Below, piece after piece: positions 63,043 to 64,000 of a stretch of 64,000 bases of DNA. The stretch comes from Hyunsoonleella pacifica (GTDB lineage: Bacteria; Bacteroidota; Bacteroidia; Flavobacteriales; Flavobacteriaceae). The notes below the pieces were generated by a model. That model saw nothing but the letters and a program-made list of their open reading frames with translations, had not been told where the DNA came from and did not search any database. Position 1 is the first letter of the stretch. Each line of letters begins with the position of its first letter. The stretch covers positions 496,001-560,000 of the forward strand of contig NZ_SIRS01000001.1 of assembly GCF_004310335.1 (NCBI RefSeq), given 5' to 3'. Both the position numbers and the translations under genes were made by a program.

Positions 63043-63966
63043 TTGGGTAAAAAAATAAAAGATCCAGGCATTGGTAACACATCGGCCCAATATGTTGGGC
63101 GTTTAATTGATGATAATGGGTTTTTTAATGTAGTACACCTAAATAAATCAAAACGATTTTCTGAAGCTTATAACTATCTTATAAATATATCTTGGGGGGC
63201 ATTTTTTTGCCTCTCATTTGTCTCTTACATTTTTGCAAATACATGTTTTGCTTTTTTGTATTTATTAATTGGAATTGAGGAAATAACGGTAGCTTCAGGG
63301 AGTGTACTTCAGGATTTTTTTAATGCCTTCTTTTTTTCTTCTCAAACCTTTACCACTCTAGGTTACGGAGCAATGTCCCCAACAGGAATGGCAAGTGGTA
63401 TTGTATCCTCGATTGAAGCTTTTATTGGATTGATGTTTTTTGCATTTGCAACAGGCTTGCTCTACGGAAGATTTTCTAAACCAAAGGCGGCTATTAGGTT
63501 TACAAAGCATTTAGTGTTAAATGATTTTAAAGAGCATAAAGCATTGATGTTTAGAATTGAAAATGATAGAAAAAGTACAATGATTCATCCTAAAGTAGCG
63601 GTAACACTTACGCTTTCAAAGAAAAATAAAAAAGGCGAGTATGTAAATGATTTTTACAATTTAGAATTAAAAAGAGATACTATTAACTATTTGCCAACCA
63701 CATGGACTATTGTTCATGAAATTGATAAACAAAGTCCATTATATGGGTTTTTAGAAAATGATATCACTAAACAACAAGGCGAATTAATAGTAATGGTAAG
63801 CTATTACGATGAATCTTTTAATCAAGAAGTACACCAAATGTATTCCTACTTATTAAAAGATATTAAGCTTAATTACAGATTTATAAAAACCTATCATTAT
63901 AATGAAAACGGAAAGATGGTCCTAGATCACAAGCTTTTTGATGTCATTGAATCTACCAAAAGTTAA
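63043..63966 (+). CDS. Kir-type inward-rectifier potassium channel
   Basis: A 307-residue protein with two membrane helices around the selectivity filter TTLGYGAMSP (about 102-111) and a C-terminal cytoplasmic Ig-like gating domain (FTKHLVLNDFKEHKALMFRI onward), as in KirBac. TTG start, 1 nt after dapA stop. It is the last gene of the window; nothing is seen in the final 34 nt. Confidence 0.92.
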   Translation: MGKKIKDPGIGNTSAQYVGRLIDDNGFFNVVHLNKSKRFSEAYNYLINISWGAFFCLSFVSYIFANTCFAFLYLLIGIEEITVASGSVLQDFFNAFFFSSQTFTTLGYGAMSPTGMASGIVSSIEAFIGLMFFAFATGLLYGRFSKPKAAIRFTKHLVLNDFKEHKALMFRIENDRKSTMIHPKVAVTLTLSKKNKKGEYVNDFYNLELKRDTINYLPTTWTIVHEIDKQSPLYGFLENDITKQQGELIVMVSYYDESFNQEVHQMYSYLLKDIKLNYRFIKTYHYNENGKMVLDHKLFDVIESTKS

Positions 63967-64000
63967 ATATAACTTAAACCTTGTGCTTGCAGTATTTGAA

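Overview
The window is about 64 kb of low-GC DNA from a Bacteroidota bacterium, most likely a member of the Flavobacteriaceae. The evidence is TAnnTTTG-type -7 promoter elements, frequent TTG starts, Bacteroidota-specific families (DUF5777, DUF6913, DUF2279), a TonB-dependent receptor with a carboxypeptidase-regulatory-like domain, and a long N-terminally extended GAPDH. I see no integrase, transposase, tRNA or CRISPR array.

Positions 1-14084 look like a defence island. On the + strand, a TIR/transmembrane/beta-propeller protein (5' end outside the window) is followed after 6 nt by a DUF4062-STAND NTPase-transmembrane-LRR protein. Converging on the - strand is a tightly coupled five-gene operon: a small TIR protein, an 853-residue protein with a degenerate P-loop-like region and helical C-terminus, a 767-residue protein that reads as tandem SPFH/band-7-like units, a ZorA/MotA/TolQ-like proton-channel subunit with a long coiled-coil tail, and a ZorB/MotB-like OmpA protein. 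The TIR C-terminus and the N-terminal region of the 853-residue protein carry the same 17-residue motif, a layout like effector/receptor amyloid-motif pairs. I see no ZorC, ZorD or ZorE. This is the best candidate for an undescribed system.

Positions 14377-27966 hold a small nonribosomal peptide cluster read in both directions from a 372-nt intergenic region. Leftward: a HupE/UreJ-like membrane protein, a C-A NRPS whose adenylation domain is cut before its C-terminal subdomain, a second protein carrying the missing subdomain plus carrier and thioesterase domains (probable Cys nucleophile), and an Sfp-type phosphopantetheinyl transferase. Rightward: a C-A-T NRPS with a PP-loop (amidotransferase/thiolation-type) domain inserted into its adenylation domain, a His-rich membrane-anchored protein, and a TonB-dependent receptor. 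The transport genes suggest a metallophore. A Cache-LytTR membrane regulator follows.

Positions 29425-38563 form an envelope redox/metal block: a c-type cytochrome lipoprotein, two copies of a YceI / OB-fold / DUF5777 trio in different gene order, an HMA-like CxxC protein, a lipoprotein with a cupredoxin-like end, cytochrome bd oxidase (cydAB), and a glutaminyl-peptide cyclotransferase.

From 38.6 kb onward the window is ordinary chromosomal core: SRP RNA, a short-chain dehydrogenase, transaldolase-like enzyme, GAPDH, HtrA protease, dapF, mltG, an RsmI-family methyltransferase, dnaA, ribD, prmC, ligA, a split 5'-nucleotidase, dapA and a Kir-type potassium channel, with several small lipoproteins and membrane proteins between them.
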